This document shows positions 47,456 through 58,163 of a stretch of 64,000 nucleotides of DNA, piece by piece (the stretch's first letter is position 1; the number at the start of each line of letters is the position of its first letter). Origin of the DNA: Proteles cristata cristata (taxonomy: Eukaryota; Chordata; Mammalia; Carnivora; Hyaenidae). A program made the position numbers and the translations under genes. The notes under the pieces were generated by a model. The model was not told where the DNA came from. It saw only the letters and a program-made list of their open reading frames with translations, and made no database searches. The stretch lies in NCBI GenBank assembly GCA_017311185.1, contig JAESUZ010002888.1, positions 1,736,001-1,800,000 of the forward strand, read 5' to 3'.

Positions 47456-47686
47456 AAAAAATGTTTAAGTACACTTTAAAAGTATAAACACAATAATAAA
47501 AGTATCTATATCACAAAATTGAAATAAAGATTAAATGAGTTATTCCACTTAGAGTACCTTTCAAAAAAGTTCCTTCTCAATAAGTTTTAGCAATGGTTAT
47601 TATTATTTTTATGATTTAGAGACAGTATGATTTTCTACCTAGCCTATAGAAGGGAACCTCAAAAAAATCTATCAAAAGTAAAATTG

Positions 47687-48810
47687 TAATTCCCTTGCTT
47701 TTGGGGATGTGTCAAGTAAGAAGTTGCTGCGGTGGAGGTCAAGGAGGCTGTTTCCTGCTTTCTCCTCTAGGGTGTTGATAGTTTTCTGTCTCACATTCAG
47801 GTCCTTTATCCATTTTGAGTTTATTTTTGTGCATGGTGTGAGAAAATGATCTAGTTTCATTCTTCTGCATGTTGCTGTCCAGTTCTCCCAACACCATCTG
47901 TTAAAAAGGCTGTCTTCTTTCCATTGGATATTCTTTCCTGCTTTGTCAAAGATCAGTTGGCTGTATACTTTTGGGTCCACTTCTGAGTTCTCAATTCTGT
48001 TCCATTGGTCTATGTGTCTGTTTTTGTGCCAATACCATACTGTCTTGATGATGACAGCTTTGTAGTAGAGGCTAAAGTCTGGGATGGTGATCCCTCCCGT
48101 TTTGGTTTTATTTTTCAGGATTACTTTGGCTATTCGGGGTCTTTTGTGGTTCCATACAAATTTTTGGATAGTTTGTTCTAGTTTTGAGAAGTATGCTGGT
48201 GCAATTTTGATTGGAATTGCACTGAATGTGTAGAGTGCTTTAGGTAGTAATGACATCTTAACTATATTGATTCTTCCTATCCATGAGCATGGAATGTTTT
48301 TCCATTTCTTTGTGTCTTCTTCAATTTCCTTCATAAGTTTTCTATAGTTTTCCTCATACAGATCTCTTGTATCCTTGGTTAGGTTTATTCCGAGGTATTT
48401 TATGGTTTTTTGTGCAATTGTGAATGGGATCAGTTTCTTGATTTCTCTTCTGTTGCTTCATTGTTGGTGTATAAAAATGCAACCGATTTCTGTACGTTGA
48501 TTTTGTACCCTGCAACTTGGCTGAATTCTTGAATCAGTTCTAGTAGGCTTCTGGTGGAGTCTGTCGGGTTTTCGATGTAGAGTATCATGTCATCTGCGAA
48601 GAGTGAAAGTTTGACTTCCTCTTTGCCAATTCTGGTGCCTTTGATTTCCTTTTGGTGTCTGATGGCTGATGCTAGGACTTCCAGCACTATGTTAAACAAC
48701 AGTGGTGAGAGTGGACATCCCTGTCGTGTTCCTGATCTCAGGGGGAAAGCTCTCAGTTTTTCCCCGTTGAGGATGATGTTAGCTGAGGGCTTCTCATAGA
48801 TGGCTTTGAT
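47687..48810 (-). pseudogene. LINE-1 ORF2 reverse-transcriptase to thumb fragment (inverted half)
   Basis: Reverse-strand translation has the RT blocks [17 protein letters not shown] and [12 protein letters not shown] (FADD catalytic motif at 48589-48600), then [14 protein letters not shown], a frame break after EATEEKSRN (stop near 48430), and a second frame 47672-48334 with [12 protein letters not shown] and [14 protein letters not shown]. The endonuclease and N-terminal part are missing, so no activity is expected. Confidence 0.9.
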
Positions 48811-49202
48811 TACTACATGGCAATGAGAAACAATGAAATCTGGCCATGTGTAGCAACATGGATGGACCCTGAGGGTGTTATGCTGAGCGAAATAAGTCAG
48901 GCAGAGAAGGACAAATATCATATGTTTGCACGTATAGGAGGATTAGGAGGAACTTGATGGAGGAACAAGGGGGAGAAGAAGGGCGGAAATGGTGGGGGAA
49001 AGGGAGAGAGGCAAACCATGAGAGACTCTTGAATGCTGACAAAAACTGAGGACTGATGGATGTGGGGGGGAGGAGGGATGGGCATGGAGGAGGACACTTG
49101 TGGGGATGAGCACTGGGTGTTATGTGGAAACTAATTTGACAATAAACTATTTGTAAAAAAATAAAAAATAAAAAAAATTAATTTAAAAAATGCCAAAAAA
49201 AA
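48811..49202 (+). pseudogene. LINE-1 ORF2 last codons and 3' UTR (sense half)
   Basis: [23 protein letters not shown] codons to a stop after ARIGGLGGT (TGA near 48955), then the G-rich 3' UTR and tail CTATTTGTAAAAAAATAAAA. Confidence 0.88.
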
Positions 49203-49218
49203 AGAAGTAAAAGTGTAA

Positions 49219-50510
49219 GTTTGCTGGATAGAAAATCAACATGTCCAAATCAATTTTCATCACCAAAAGCAATTTAGAATGCATACCTTTTTAAATAGTC
49301 ATAATTATAACAAAAACAATAATCATCCTGGGAATAAGTCTCAAAAAAGTTAAGGGAGATCTTTACAGAAAAAAAAAAGTAAATAGAAGAAAAACTAGGT
49401 AATGAGAGATGTGTAACATATATACGGATAGAAAGCCTTTATCACAAAAGTGACAGTCCTCTCAAATTAAACTATGAAATCTATGCATGTCCAACCCCAA
49501 CACGGTATGTCAGAAGCTTAAAAGAAAGATATATCACATCTAAAGGGACTCAGTACAGAGATGTGATGATAGTCAAAAGATGTTATCTATCCTTTCACTC
49601 CACAACCACCACTATCTCCCAGGCTTGACGGAAGGGAAGGAATGGAGTCAGAGCAATCCAGTTGGGACTGGAACCTTGTAATATAGGATTGTGGGGATAG
49701 ATATACACATCTAGTGCCACATCTGCTAAGGGCCAGAGGAATAAATTCCCTTAGCGCTCTCTCTCTTCCAAACCCAATCTTCTGCTGGTGTCTCTCACTG
49801 GTTAAATACAAGAAGTCAGAAGCCAAAGAAATACAAAGGATATAGCTCCACAGAGAACTGGTTTGAAGAAACAACTGAAGAATTTCCATCATGCAGAATG
49901 TTTCATGGAATTTAACAAGCCAACTCTAAAACAGTAAAGTTTAAAAAACAGTCAAGACAATTTTGGGGAAAAAAAAGTGGAATTCTTCCTGACAAATACA
50001 AAGACTGCTTATAATGTTCAAAGGATTAAAGAATTAAGTATTGAACTGGCACAGAATTAGACAAATAAATCCATGTAACAGACTACAGAATCCAGAACAT
50101 ATTTAATATATGACTTTACATATGCCAGACTTAGCCTTACAAATCAATGGAAAAATTAAACTAGGACAACTGGCTATGCACAGGACGGAGTTCGAGGGGT
50201 CCGGGGTGAACTCTATCTCAGAACAACTACAAAAATAAAATTCAACTAAGCCAGAGACCTTAGTGCAAAACATTAATGCTTCAGTAGGAAACTGGAGGAC
50301 ATCTTTATAATTTCTAAGAAAAAACTCATCAAACAAGAAAAGCTAAAATTCATAAAGGAAATGCATGATAAAAGTGAAAGCCATAAATTTTTAAATTTCT
50401 CCATAATATATGACATTGTAATAAAATTTTTAAAAAGACTGCAAGAAAATATTTTCAATGAACATAAATGGTAAGAAGTACTCAAAATGTACAAACAGAT
50501 CTTACAATTT
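49219..50510. other. Single-copy DNA, nothing recognised
   Basis: Minus-strand frames of 101 codons (49587-49892) and 77 codons (50103-50336) have no domain I recognise. Sequence near 49200-49560 could be old LINE debris. Confidence 0.4.
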
Positions 50511-50782
50511 TAAAACTCCAAAATTGGGGTTCCTGGGGACGGCAGTGGGTTGAGCATCTGATTCTTGACTTTGGTCCAGGTCATGATGTCACAGTTTGTG
50601 GGTTTGAGCCTCACGTTGGGCTCTGCGCTGACAGCGCCAACCCTGCTCTCTCTCCCTCTCTCCTTGCCCCTCCCCTACTCACGTGTGTGCACAGTCGCTC
50701 ACGCTCTCTCTCTCTCTCAAAATAATAAAATAAGCTTTAAAAAAAGTTTAAAAACCTTAAAAAAAATAAAAATCCAAACTTG
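50511..50782 (+). mobile_element. CAN SINE, older copy
   Basis: Body 50526-50766, head GGGGTTCCTGGGGACGGCAG, then GTCATGATGTCACAGTTTGT, GGGTTTGAGCC, CT tract, CAAAATAATAAAATAAGC tail. Flanks AAAACTCCAAAATTG and AAAAATCCAAACTTG are worn TSDs. Confidence 0.9.
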
Positions 50783-50803
50783 AGGGGGAAGAACAAAGTA
50801 TTT

Positions 50804-51061
50804 AAAAAGCAATTCACGGGGCGCCTGGGTGGCTTAGTCGGTTAAGCGTCCGACTTTCGCTTAGGACATGATCTCGCGGTTCCTGAGTTCGAGCCCCACG
50901 TCGGGCTCTGTGCTGACTGCCAGCTCAGAGCCTGGAGCCTGTTTCAGTCTGTGACTCCCTCTCTCTCTGACCCTCCCCTTCTCACGTTGTCTGTCTGTCT
51001 GTCTCTCTCTCTCTCCTAGAAATAAAACATTAAAAATTTTTTTTTAAAAAAAGCAATTCAC
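50804..51061 (+). mobile_element. CAN SINE, full length, young subfamily
   Basis: Body 50818-51047, head GGGGCGCCTGGGTGGCTTAG, GACTTTCGCTTAGGAC, CTGCCAGCTCAGAGCC and TCCTAGAAATAAAACATT. Identical TSDs AAAAAGCAATTCAC at 50804-50817 and 51048-51061. Confidence 0.96.
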
Positions 51062-51399
51062 AAAAGACTTAAATGGTCCTCATAAAATATAAAAACTGCT
51101 CAACAGCAGTAATTGGGTAAGAGAAAGCAAAATACAAATGAGATATTTAAACTTATATATGCAAAAAATAAGACGTATGATAATACTGCATACATTGCTC
51201 AAGGACATATAAACCAGTATAGCCATAATGCAGCGAGCATCATGATCTGTAAGAATTCACAGGTCTGTAACAATCTGCTGAAAATAGAAATCTACAACTC
51301 TCTGAACAGCATGACCACAATTTTACTTCATATTTAAGTATGTATAACCAATACAATTCTTTTTATGTTTGTAAAGGTTGGGAAAGTGATATAACATTA
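51062..51399. other. AT-rich DNA, nothing recognised
   Basis: Possibly old LINE debris. A 74-codon frame (51113-51337) has no recognisable domain. Confidence 0.4.
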
Positions 51400-51625
51400 T
51401 TATCCTTTGAGGCTTTCTTTTTCACTCAAATTTTAAAAATTGATCTACACTGACACATGTAAATTTCAGTTCATTCTAATATCTCTATAGTATGCAATTG
51501 CTTCAAGATACCATAATTGATCATTTTTAGAATTTTTTTTAATACAAATGACATTCTCATAAACTCATGTCTCTTTGTGTTCACATGCAAGAGTTTTCTA
51601 GCAGTGAAATTGCAGAATGCCTCCA
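51400..51625 (-). mobile_element. Ancient LINE-1 fragment, antisense
   Basis: TATGCAATTGCTTCAAGATA, AATGACATTCTCATAAACTC, TTCACATGCAAGAGTTTTCT and AGCAGTGAAATTGCAGAATG resemble the antisense ORF2 C-terminal part of old LINE-1 families. Confidence 0.45.
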
Positions 51626-52519
51626 GAAATGTAATACCATCCAGTTGGTAAACTACACTGACATGAAAAAGATATCCAAGAGATCTAAGAAGAAGACAAG
51701 GCACACAGTACAGTGCATATTTATAAAGATGTATATGTTTTACATCTATCTGAGCATAAATATATATGATATATGTGAAAATGCAATGTCTATATTTTGG
51801 ACACCTCTAAGGAAAGAAGTCAATATTTTTAAGCGGAGAGGGAGTTGAAGGAGGACTCTCATTTTCCACCCTTAATACTTCCATATTGTTGAAATCTTTT
51901 ACAACAGACACGCTTTACCTGTTGTTTCGCAGCTATAAAAACATTGAAAAAATTCCACATTTATTCTTTTATTTTTCATTATGTTTATTATCCTACCAGT
52001 AAAATACCTAGTAGGATAATAGTAAAAATACCTCTGGATATCAGATGAAATGCTTATGGTATATATGGTTTACAAACTAATAATGAAGCGATTAACTTAT
52101 CTTTCAAGAAAAGTTTCCTTCCTTCATACTACCATTATCAAAATGAAATGCCCACATTACTGAAAATTTTAAAAAGAAAGAAAAAGGGGACAAATAAGAG
52201 CATTTGCTATAAAATGATGCCGCTTTAATGATGTGATTTCATATGATTTTAATAATGATTTTAATAATAAAATTATTAACACTATTCATTCCTTCATTTA
52301 TTTATGTGGGGGTGGCGGGGGTAGTTGTTGCCAACTTTCTTTTTCTTGTGCAACTAAATCTTCAAATTTCATCCACACCTAAAACGTACAAAGACGACTC
52401 AAAACTTTAAGTGTACAGCATGTACCTCATTTCTTTAAACAAAAACTATACCTGAGAGTTTAAAGAATATATATTAGCTTTGATAATGGTATGAACTGCT
52501 CACATTAAATACCTAACTA
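51626..52519. other. AT-rich single-copy DNA
   Basis: Includes a short G-rich spot at 52308-52321. No gene seen. Confidence 0.4.
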
Positions 52520-52735
52520 CTCTTGGGAAATTTACTTACTACCTTTAATCCTCACAACAACCATAGGAAGGAGGTACTATCATCCATGTATTACAGAAAA
52601 GGAAACCAACATTCAAGCAGGTTAAGAAATTCGACCACTGCCACCTCATGAATGAATGGAGATTATTTCAAGACAACTCAACATGGCTTAGAGTCAGCCT
52701 TTGCCAACTACCACTGTCTCCCATTTCTCTCAAAG
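52520..52735 (-). mobile_element. MIR element, antisense
   Basis: TTAATCCTCACAACAACCAT, GGAGGTACTATCATCCAT, ACAGAAAAGGAAACC, CAAGCAGGTTAAGAAATT and CTTAGAGTCAGCC follow the reverse-complement MIR order. Confidence 0.75.
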
Positions 52736-52756
52736 GGGACACTGAGGCTTTCTATT

Positions 52757-53000
52757 TAAAATAAATTTTCGGGGCGCCTGGGTGGCTTAGTCAGTTAAGC
52801 GTCCGACTTTCGCTTAGGTCATGATCTCGCGGTTCGTGGGTTCGGCCCCGCGTCGGGCTCTGTGCTGACTGCCAGCTCAGAGCCTGGAGCCTGTTTCAGT
52901 CTGTGACTCCCTCTCTCTCTGACCTCCCCTGCTCATGCTGTCTCTCTCTCTCTCCTAGAAATAAATAAAACATTAAAAAAAATAAATAAAATAAATTTTC
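52757..53000 (+). mobile_element. CAN SINE, full length, young subfamily
   Basis: Body 52771-52986, head GGGGCGCCTGGGTGGCTTAG. Identical TSDs TAAAATAAATTTTC at 52757-52770 and 52987-53000. Close to a subfamily consensus; the B-box region has lost one base (GGTTCGGCCCCG). Confidence 0.96.
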
Positions 53001-53379
53001 AAATTTTCTTTATATAACAGATATTTCCCTAAGTAAATATAATAATTGTTCTCTCACTGAAGAACATAAAAGCATTCCATCTCTAAAAGCATAAACACCT
53101 CCCTAACATTCACATGTGTGCATGATCAAAATCACAGGACAGCTGCTAAGTGAGTTGGAGCCCGTGATAGACAAAAGGGCTTGTGAGTTCAGAGTCTGGA
53201 ATTTACTTAACTGTTGCCACCATTAAGAGGAAAAAAATATAGGTTACTCTTTGTTCTTAATGAAAGCACATAAAAGTAAAATGTGGTAATTTTAAATCAT
53301 TCTTGTAGTTATTTATCAGAACAAGTTAGAAATGATAATCAATAACTTGTTAAAAACAATTTATTTAAAACATATTTCT
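53001..53379. other. Single-copy DNA, nothing recognised
   Basis: No gene or repeat seen. Confidence 0.45.
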
Positions 53380-54290
53380 AATCTAAAAATGGGCAGAGGA
53401 CTTGATTAAACATTTTTCCAAAGACGACATACGGTTAGCCAACAGGCACATGAAAACATGCTCAACCTCTTCAATTATCAGGAAAATGCAAATTAAATCC
53501 ACAATGACATATCACCTTGTACCTGTTGGAATGACTAGAAGCAAAAAGACAAGAAAGAGGATGTGAAGAAGGAAACCTCATGCATTGTTGGTGGGAATAT
53601 AAATTGGTGCAGCCACTGTGGAAAATAGTATGAAGGTTCCTCAGAAATTAAAAATAGAAATATATGATCCAGTGGTTCCACTATTGGGTATTTACCCAAA
53701 GAAAGCAAAAACACTAGTTCAAAAAGATATATACACCTCTATGTTTACCACAGCATTATTTACAACACTCAAGATATGGAAGCAGTCCAAGTGTCTATCG
53801 ACAAATCAATGTGTAAAGAAAATATGATACACACACATACACACACACACACTGAAATGTTACCCGACCATAAGAAAAAGAATGAAATCTTGCCATCTGT
53901 GAAAATATGAATGAACTTGGAGGGTATTATTTTAGTGAAATAAGTCAGACAAAGAAAAAGACCATATGATTTCACTTGTATGTGGAATCTACAAAACAAA
54001 AACAAACAAATAAAAAGCAGAAACAGACCCATACATACAGAAAACTAATAGTTATGGGAGAGCATGAGCAAAATGGATGAAGAAGAGTGAGAGACACAGG
54101 CTTCCAGTTACAGAGTGAAAGTCGTGGGAATGAAAGGCACAGCATAAGGAATAGAGTTGATGGTATTTTAACAGTGTTGTATGGTGACAGATGGTAGCTA
54201 CATTTTTGGTGAGCACTACATAATATATAGTTGTCTAATCACTATGCTGTACACCTGAAATTAATGAAATTTCAATGAAAAAAATTCTTA
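53380..54290 (+). mobile_element. Old LINE-1 (L1M-like) 3' end
   Basis: AAAAATGGGCAGAGGACTTG, CAACAGGCACATGAAAACAT, TGGTGGGAATATAAATTGGT, TATTGGGTATTTACCCAAAG and a 3' UTR with ATGGTGACAGATGGTAGC to a short tail at 54290. The ORF2 frame is broken; a 69-codon frame (53618-53827) is what remains. A (CA)n at 53832-53853 lies where other copies have a TA/CA stretch. Confidence 0.85.
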
Positions 54291-55001
54291 TATCCCAGTA
54301 AGAGTTGTCTCTTAAACTGCTGAAAGTCAAATTATTCAAAGAAGTTTTTGCACTAAATTTATCTTCATAGAGTGTAACTTAGCATGGAATAGATTTCTTT
54401 CACATCATTTTTCTCTATATGTTATTTTATCATAAAAGATATACAGATAAATGCAAAAGTATTAAAAAAAACCAACATTCACAAAAGAACTATTCAAATT
54501 TAACAGAAGCTATCACTTTGAAGTTTTTCTTCATCTTTTTTTCATTCAGGAAGTATTTAACTTTTTGGTCAAAATAAATCATACTTATGAAAAATTATCT
54601 GGAAAATAAGGAAAGAAATATTAAAAAAAAAAAAACCTAACCATAGTCCTAGGACCACTATCAATATTTTGAAATACTTACTTTTATTATTTAAAGAAAA
54701 ACAGATTTCTAACACAAGAATCCATTTACATGTCCCCAAAATATATTTTTGGCCTTTTTAGGTTACTGGGTACTGTGGTTGAAAAAATTTTAACACCTTT
54801 TACATCATTTTTAATAATATCTACAAGTTGATAACTAAGGTTCATTCTGATAACAAAAGTCCATAGAAATAGTGTCTATTACCACTGCTTTTAAGGTTCT
54901 TTTCTTAATTTTGGTCTACAAAACTAAAGGAGTTCAATGATTTTGTTTTTCAGAGCCTAAGGGTGGTTATCCCCTAACATGAATGTTGCAAGGAACAAAT
55001 C
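54291..55001. other. AT-rich DNA, possible old retroposon debris
   Basis: Contains a 13-bp A run near 54629. Nothing assignable. Confidence 0.4.
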
Positions 55002-55223
55002 AAAATATCTCAGGGGCACCTGGGTGGCTCGGTCGGTTAAGCATCTATCTCTTGATTTTGTTCAGCTCAGGTCAGGATCTCGCTGTTCATATGATTGAGC
55101 CCCATATCAGGCTCTGCACTGACAGTGTGGAGCCTGCTCGTCTCTCTCTCTTTCTGTTCCTCCCCTACTTGCCCCGTCTTCTCTCTCAAAATAAACAAAT
55201 AAACATCTTTTTAAAATGTCTCA
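55002..55223 (+). mobile_element. CAN SINE
   Basis: Body 55013-55212, head GGGGCACCTGGGTGGCTCGG. TSDs AAAATATCTCA (55002-55012) and AAAATGTCTCA (55213-55223), one mismatch. Confidence 0.93.
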
Positions 55224-55860
55224 GACTTTACCTTTGATACTTGTTATTCAACATCTTCATAATCTGTCCAGTAATTCCCACCACTTCTGTCTAATTCTCT
55301 CTCATTGTTCATGGTACAAGTCTCTCTTTCATGTAGTAATTACTGAATAAATACATGTTTTCAGATACTTATTAAACATTTTTAAAATAATAGATTTAAG
55401 CTTAAGAGATTTCATAACTTTAAAAGAAATCTATAAAGATAAACCAAGCCATCTCATTAAAGAGGGAATATTGCTGGCAAGACCACTGTATATATTATGC
55501 TAAATCTTAAAGGGTCATTTCACACAGTGTCTCAAATATAACTTTGGGTTCCATTAAGGCAAAATTGCTAAGAAATATCAAAAGAAATACAGATCTAAGT
55601 GGAAAATGATTTGTCTCTAGTTCCTTGAATTTCAAATTTGGGAGAAATTAGCAAAGCCAGAATCCAAACTTGTGGGAGTACTTACACAATTTAACTTTAT
55701 TAAAACTTAAGTACAAGAACTCATCTGGGACTGAGTAATTAAATGTGGTTACACACCGTGCTTCAGTAGCATCTATACTACTATACGTCTAGACTCTTTC
55801 CATGTTACACTATTAAAATCAATCTCAAGTAAAAGTTTAGTTGAAATTCTTTTAAAAGAG
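55224..55860. other. Single-copy DNA, nothing recognised
   Basis: No gene or repeat seen. Confidence 0.45.
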
Positions 55861-56046
55861 AAAGTCTAGGGCCACCTGAGTGGCTCAGTCGGTTGGTGTC
55901 TGACTTCAGCTCAGGGCATGATCTCACTGTTCATGGGTTTGAGCCCACATCGGGCTCTGTGCTGACAGTTCAGAGCCTGGAGCCTGCTTCAGATTCTGTT
56001 TCCCTCTCTCTGCCTTTCCCCTGCTCACACTCCATGTTTCTTTCTC

Positions 56047-56082
<36 letters not shown>

Positions 56083-56118
56083 AACTAAATTAAACATTAA
56101 AATTTTTTTAAAAGTCTA
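55861..56118 (+). mobile_element. CAN SINE with long CT tract
   Basis: Head GGGCCACCTGAGTGGCTCAG at about 55868, core GACAGTTCAGAGCCTGGAGC, long (CT)n at about 56051-56082, tail ACTAAATTAAACATT. Short TSD AAAGTCTA at 55861-55868 and 56111-56118. Confidence 0.92.
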
Positions 56119-56395
56119 TCTACAATTCTACCACCCTAAAAATTAACAGATAACTAATAAAAATACATAAATTTTTGTAACACTGTAAAACTCCTTAAAT
56201 ATAAAGAATTTTAAAAGCCTCATAGACAGTTCTTAAGGTATCATCATGAGGTAGGATAAATAAATTGAGCAATCAATGAACATCTCATCCCTTTTCTTTC
56301 AACTCTATTTAGAAATGCATTAACTTAAAAGTTATCCATTTCTACAGCTCTCACATTTTTAAATGTTCACAACTTTAAGTATTTGTTTGCCTACA

Positions 56396-56960
56396 TATAG
56401 AACATTCTCCCCAGAGCTTTCAGACATTTTTTTTTTTGCTCAAATATCATTTGGTTTATTCACGCGGCCCCTCCTACTGTCACCATCACATACACAAACA
56501 CAGAATCACATACACACATGCATACACACTTCATTCTTTAATATTCAAAGCATTTTGTGACAGTCCCTCCTACTTGGCACATCTCCCTCCTTTGGGTTCT
56601 GACTCCTTCGAAACTGCCAAGCTTTCTCAACAATAGGGCTTGAGCACACTTCATTGTCCCTCTGTTTGAAACTCTTCCCTTCTCTATCTAATTAACTCGT
56701 TTTCATCCTTTTGACTGATGTCAGCTCAAGTGTCATCTTCTCGAGGAGGCTTGCCCAGACTTCCCTTGCTAAGTCAAAGCCCTAGAAAAGGCTTTCTCCC
56801 CAGTGTGTACTTGTTCATCAGTGCATTCACTCTTGCATGTGCGCATTTGTTTGTGTGGTTACTTAATTAATTCCACAGAAATAGAACTTTCCAAAGAGGC
56901 AGTAATCATGTCACATTTTGTTTCTCATTATGCCACCAGGACCTAGCCAGGGAATACATT
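56396..56960 (+). mobile_element. LINE-2 (L2) 3' region
   Basis: GAAACTCTTCCCTTCTCTAT, TCAGCTCAAGTGTCATCTTC, GAGGAGGCTTGCCCAGACTT and TTTCCAAAGAGGCAGTAATC, CACCAGGACCTAGCC follow the L2 3' UTR order. An internal CA-rich insertion (about 56490-56530) and a T run are present. Confidence 0.65.
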
Positions 56961-57283
56961 TTAAAGGGAAGTAAAAAAAAAAAAAAAAGGAGGGGAGGGG
57001 TGAGAATTGATTAGGTCAACTAATGACCTTATAGTTACTTAAAGAATTCTTTAAATAGCTTCACTGGCTGACCTGAAAGATTATGAATTTATAAAGAAAA
57101 CACATTTGAAAAATACATTGTTTTCGTTTTTTCCTTGCAATTTCTCTCACTATAAATGGATGTGGCTTAGTCTTGATTCTTGTTCTTTCTTGTTTTGGTT
57201 TGTTTGTTTTTCACTTTACAAGGAAAAAAAATAATTTACCATGTATCTTAGGTCAACTTCCCTTCAAAAGCAGAATGCGAGAT
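56961..57283. other. Single-copy DNA with 16-A run
   Basis: An A run at 56976-56991 is followed by GGAGGGGAGGGG. Nothing else recognised. Confidence 0.4.
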
Positions 57284-57506
57284 AAAACCTTATGGGCACC
57301 TGAGTGGCTCAGTCAATTGCGCATCCAACTTTTGATTTAATTTTTCCCAGGGTTGTGGGATCAAACCCTATGCTCAGCATGGAGCCTTCTTGAGGTTTGT
57401 TCTCTCTTCCTCTGTCCCTCTCCCCTGCTCACATGCTCACTGTCTCACTTTTGCTCTTCCTCTCTCTAAAATAAAATTTAAATTTTTTAATTAAAAAAAC
57501 CTTATG
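57284..57506 (+). mobile_element. CAN SINE, older copy
   Basis: Body about 57295-57495, head GGGCACCTGAGTGGCTCAG, shortened core. Identical TSDs AAAACCTTATG at 57284-57294 and 57496-57506. Confidence 0.92.
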
Positions 57507-58147
57507 TGCAAATACTAGAAGGTGACCCCATAGGGTAAGAATGAAGCACCAGGTAAAGTGAAATAGGAAATAAAAGCCAATATAAGAGAATGGAGATGGG
57601 TTATCACCATGGCCAATTGAGGTTCCACTCAACCTTGACTCTCAGGGGGACCTACAGAAAACCTTTCTCTCTCAGAACTTCCCACCCATTCCCACTGATT
57701 GAGGGATTCTCCTAGTGGTATTAGCTTCTCCCCACTTCTAGGCTGCACTTTTAGGGGCAGAGGGAGATATAAGACATGCTGGTAAAATCACAGAGCAGAA
57801 ATTAAAAGATACTCTGCATAAATTCGAGGTGAGAAGAAGTCAACACAGCTGATGCACAGCCTGCAGAAAATGTTTGCCACAGTCACAGGCAGAATTGCAA
57901 GTGAAGCTGAAATGAAGACGAGACTGAAAAGATATATGTCAGATTCCAAGAAGCATGTGACACACAGCATGAGTATCAGAGCACTGCTCATTGGAGAGTC
58001 AGCCTCAAATCATGAGCAAGGAACATCATAGTACCTAATTTACCATTCTCACCAAGCCTTGGTGAATTTCCTAATATACCTTAGGACATCGAAGGAAGGC
58101 AGGGAAAGACCCATTCCAGGCATTCTAACCAATTTAGTTGTGTCTTA
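57507..58147. other. Single-copy DNA
   Basis: No domain, RNA or named repeat recognised. Slightly more GC than neighbours. Confidence 0.4.
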
Positions 58148-58163
58148 AAACTCAGTGGTTTCT

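Larger units (their letters stand above)
47674..49218. mobile_element. Young LINE-1 with 5' inversion (twin priming)
   Basis: Positions 47687-48810 are antisense ORF2 from the RT core to before the Cys motif; 48811-49202 are the sense ORF2 end, 3' UTR and A tail. The junction reads GGCTTTGAT|TACTACATGG. Flanks AAAAGTAAAATTGTAA (47674-47689) and AGAAGTAAAAGTGTAA (49203-49218) are TSDs with two mismatches, so the two halves arrived in one event. About 690 bp of LINE-1 between the halves is missing. The left edge overlaps the TSD by ATT, a priming microhomology. Confidence 0.9.
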
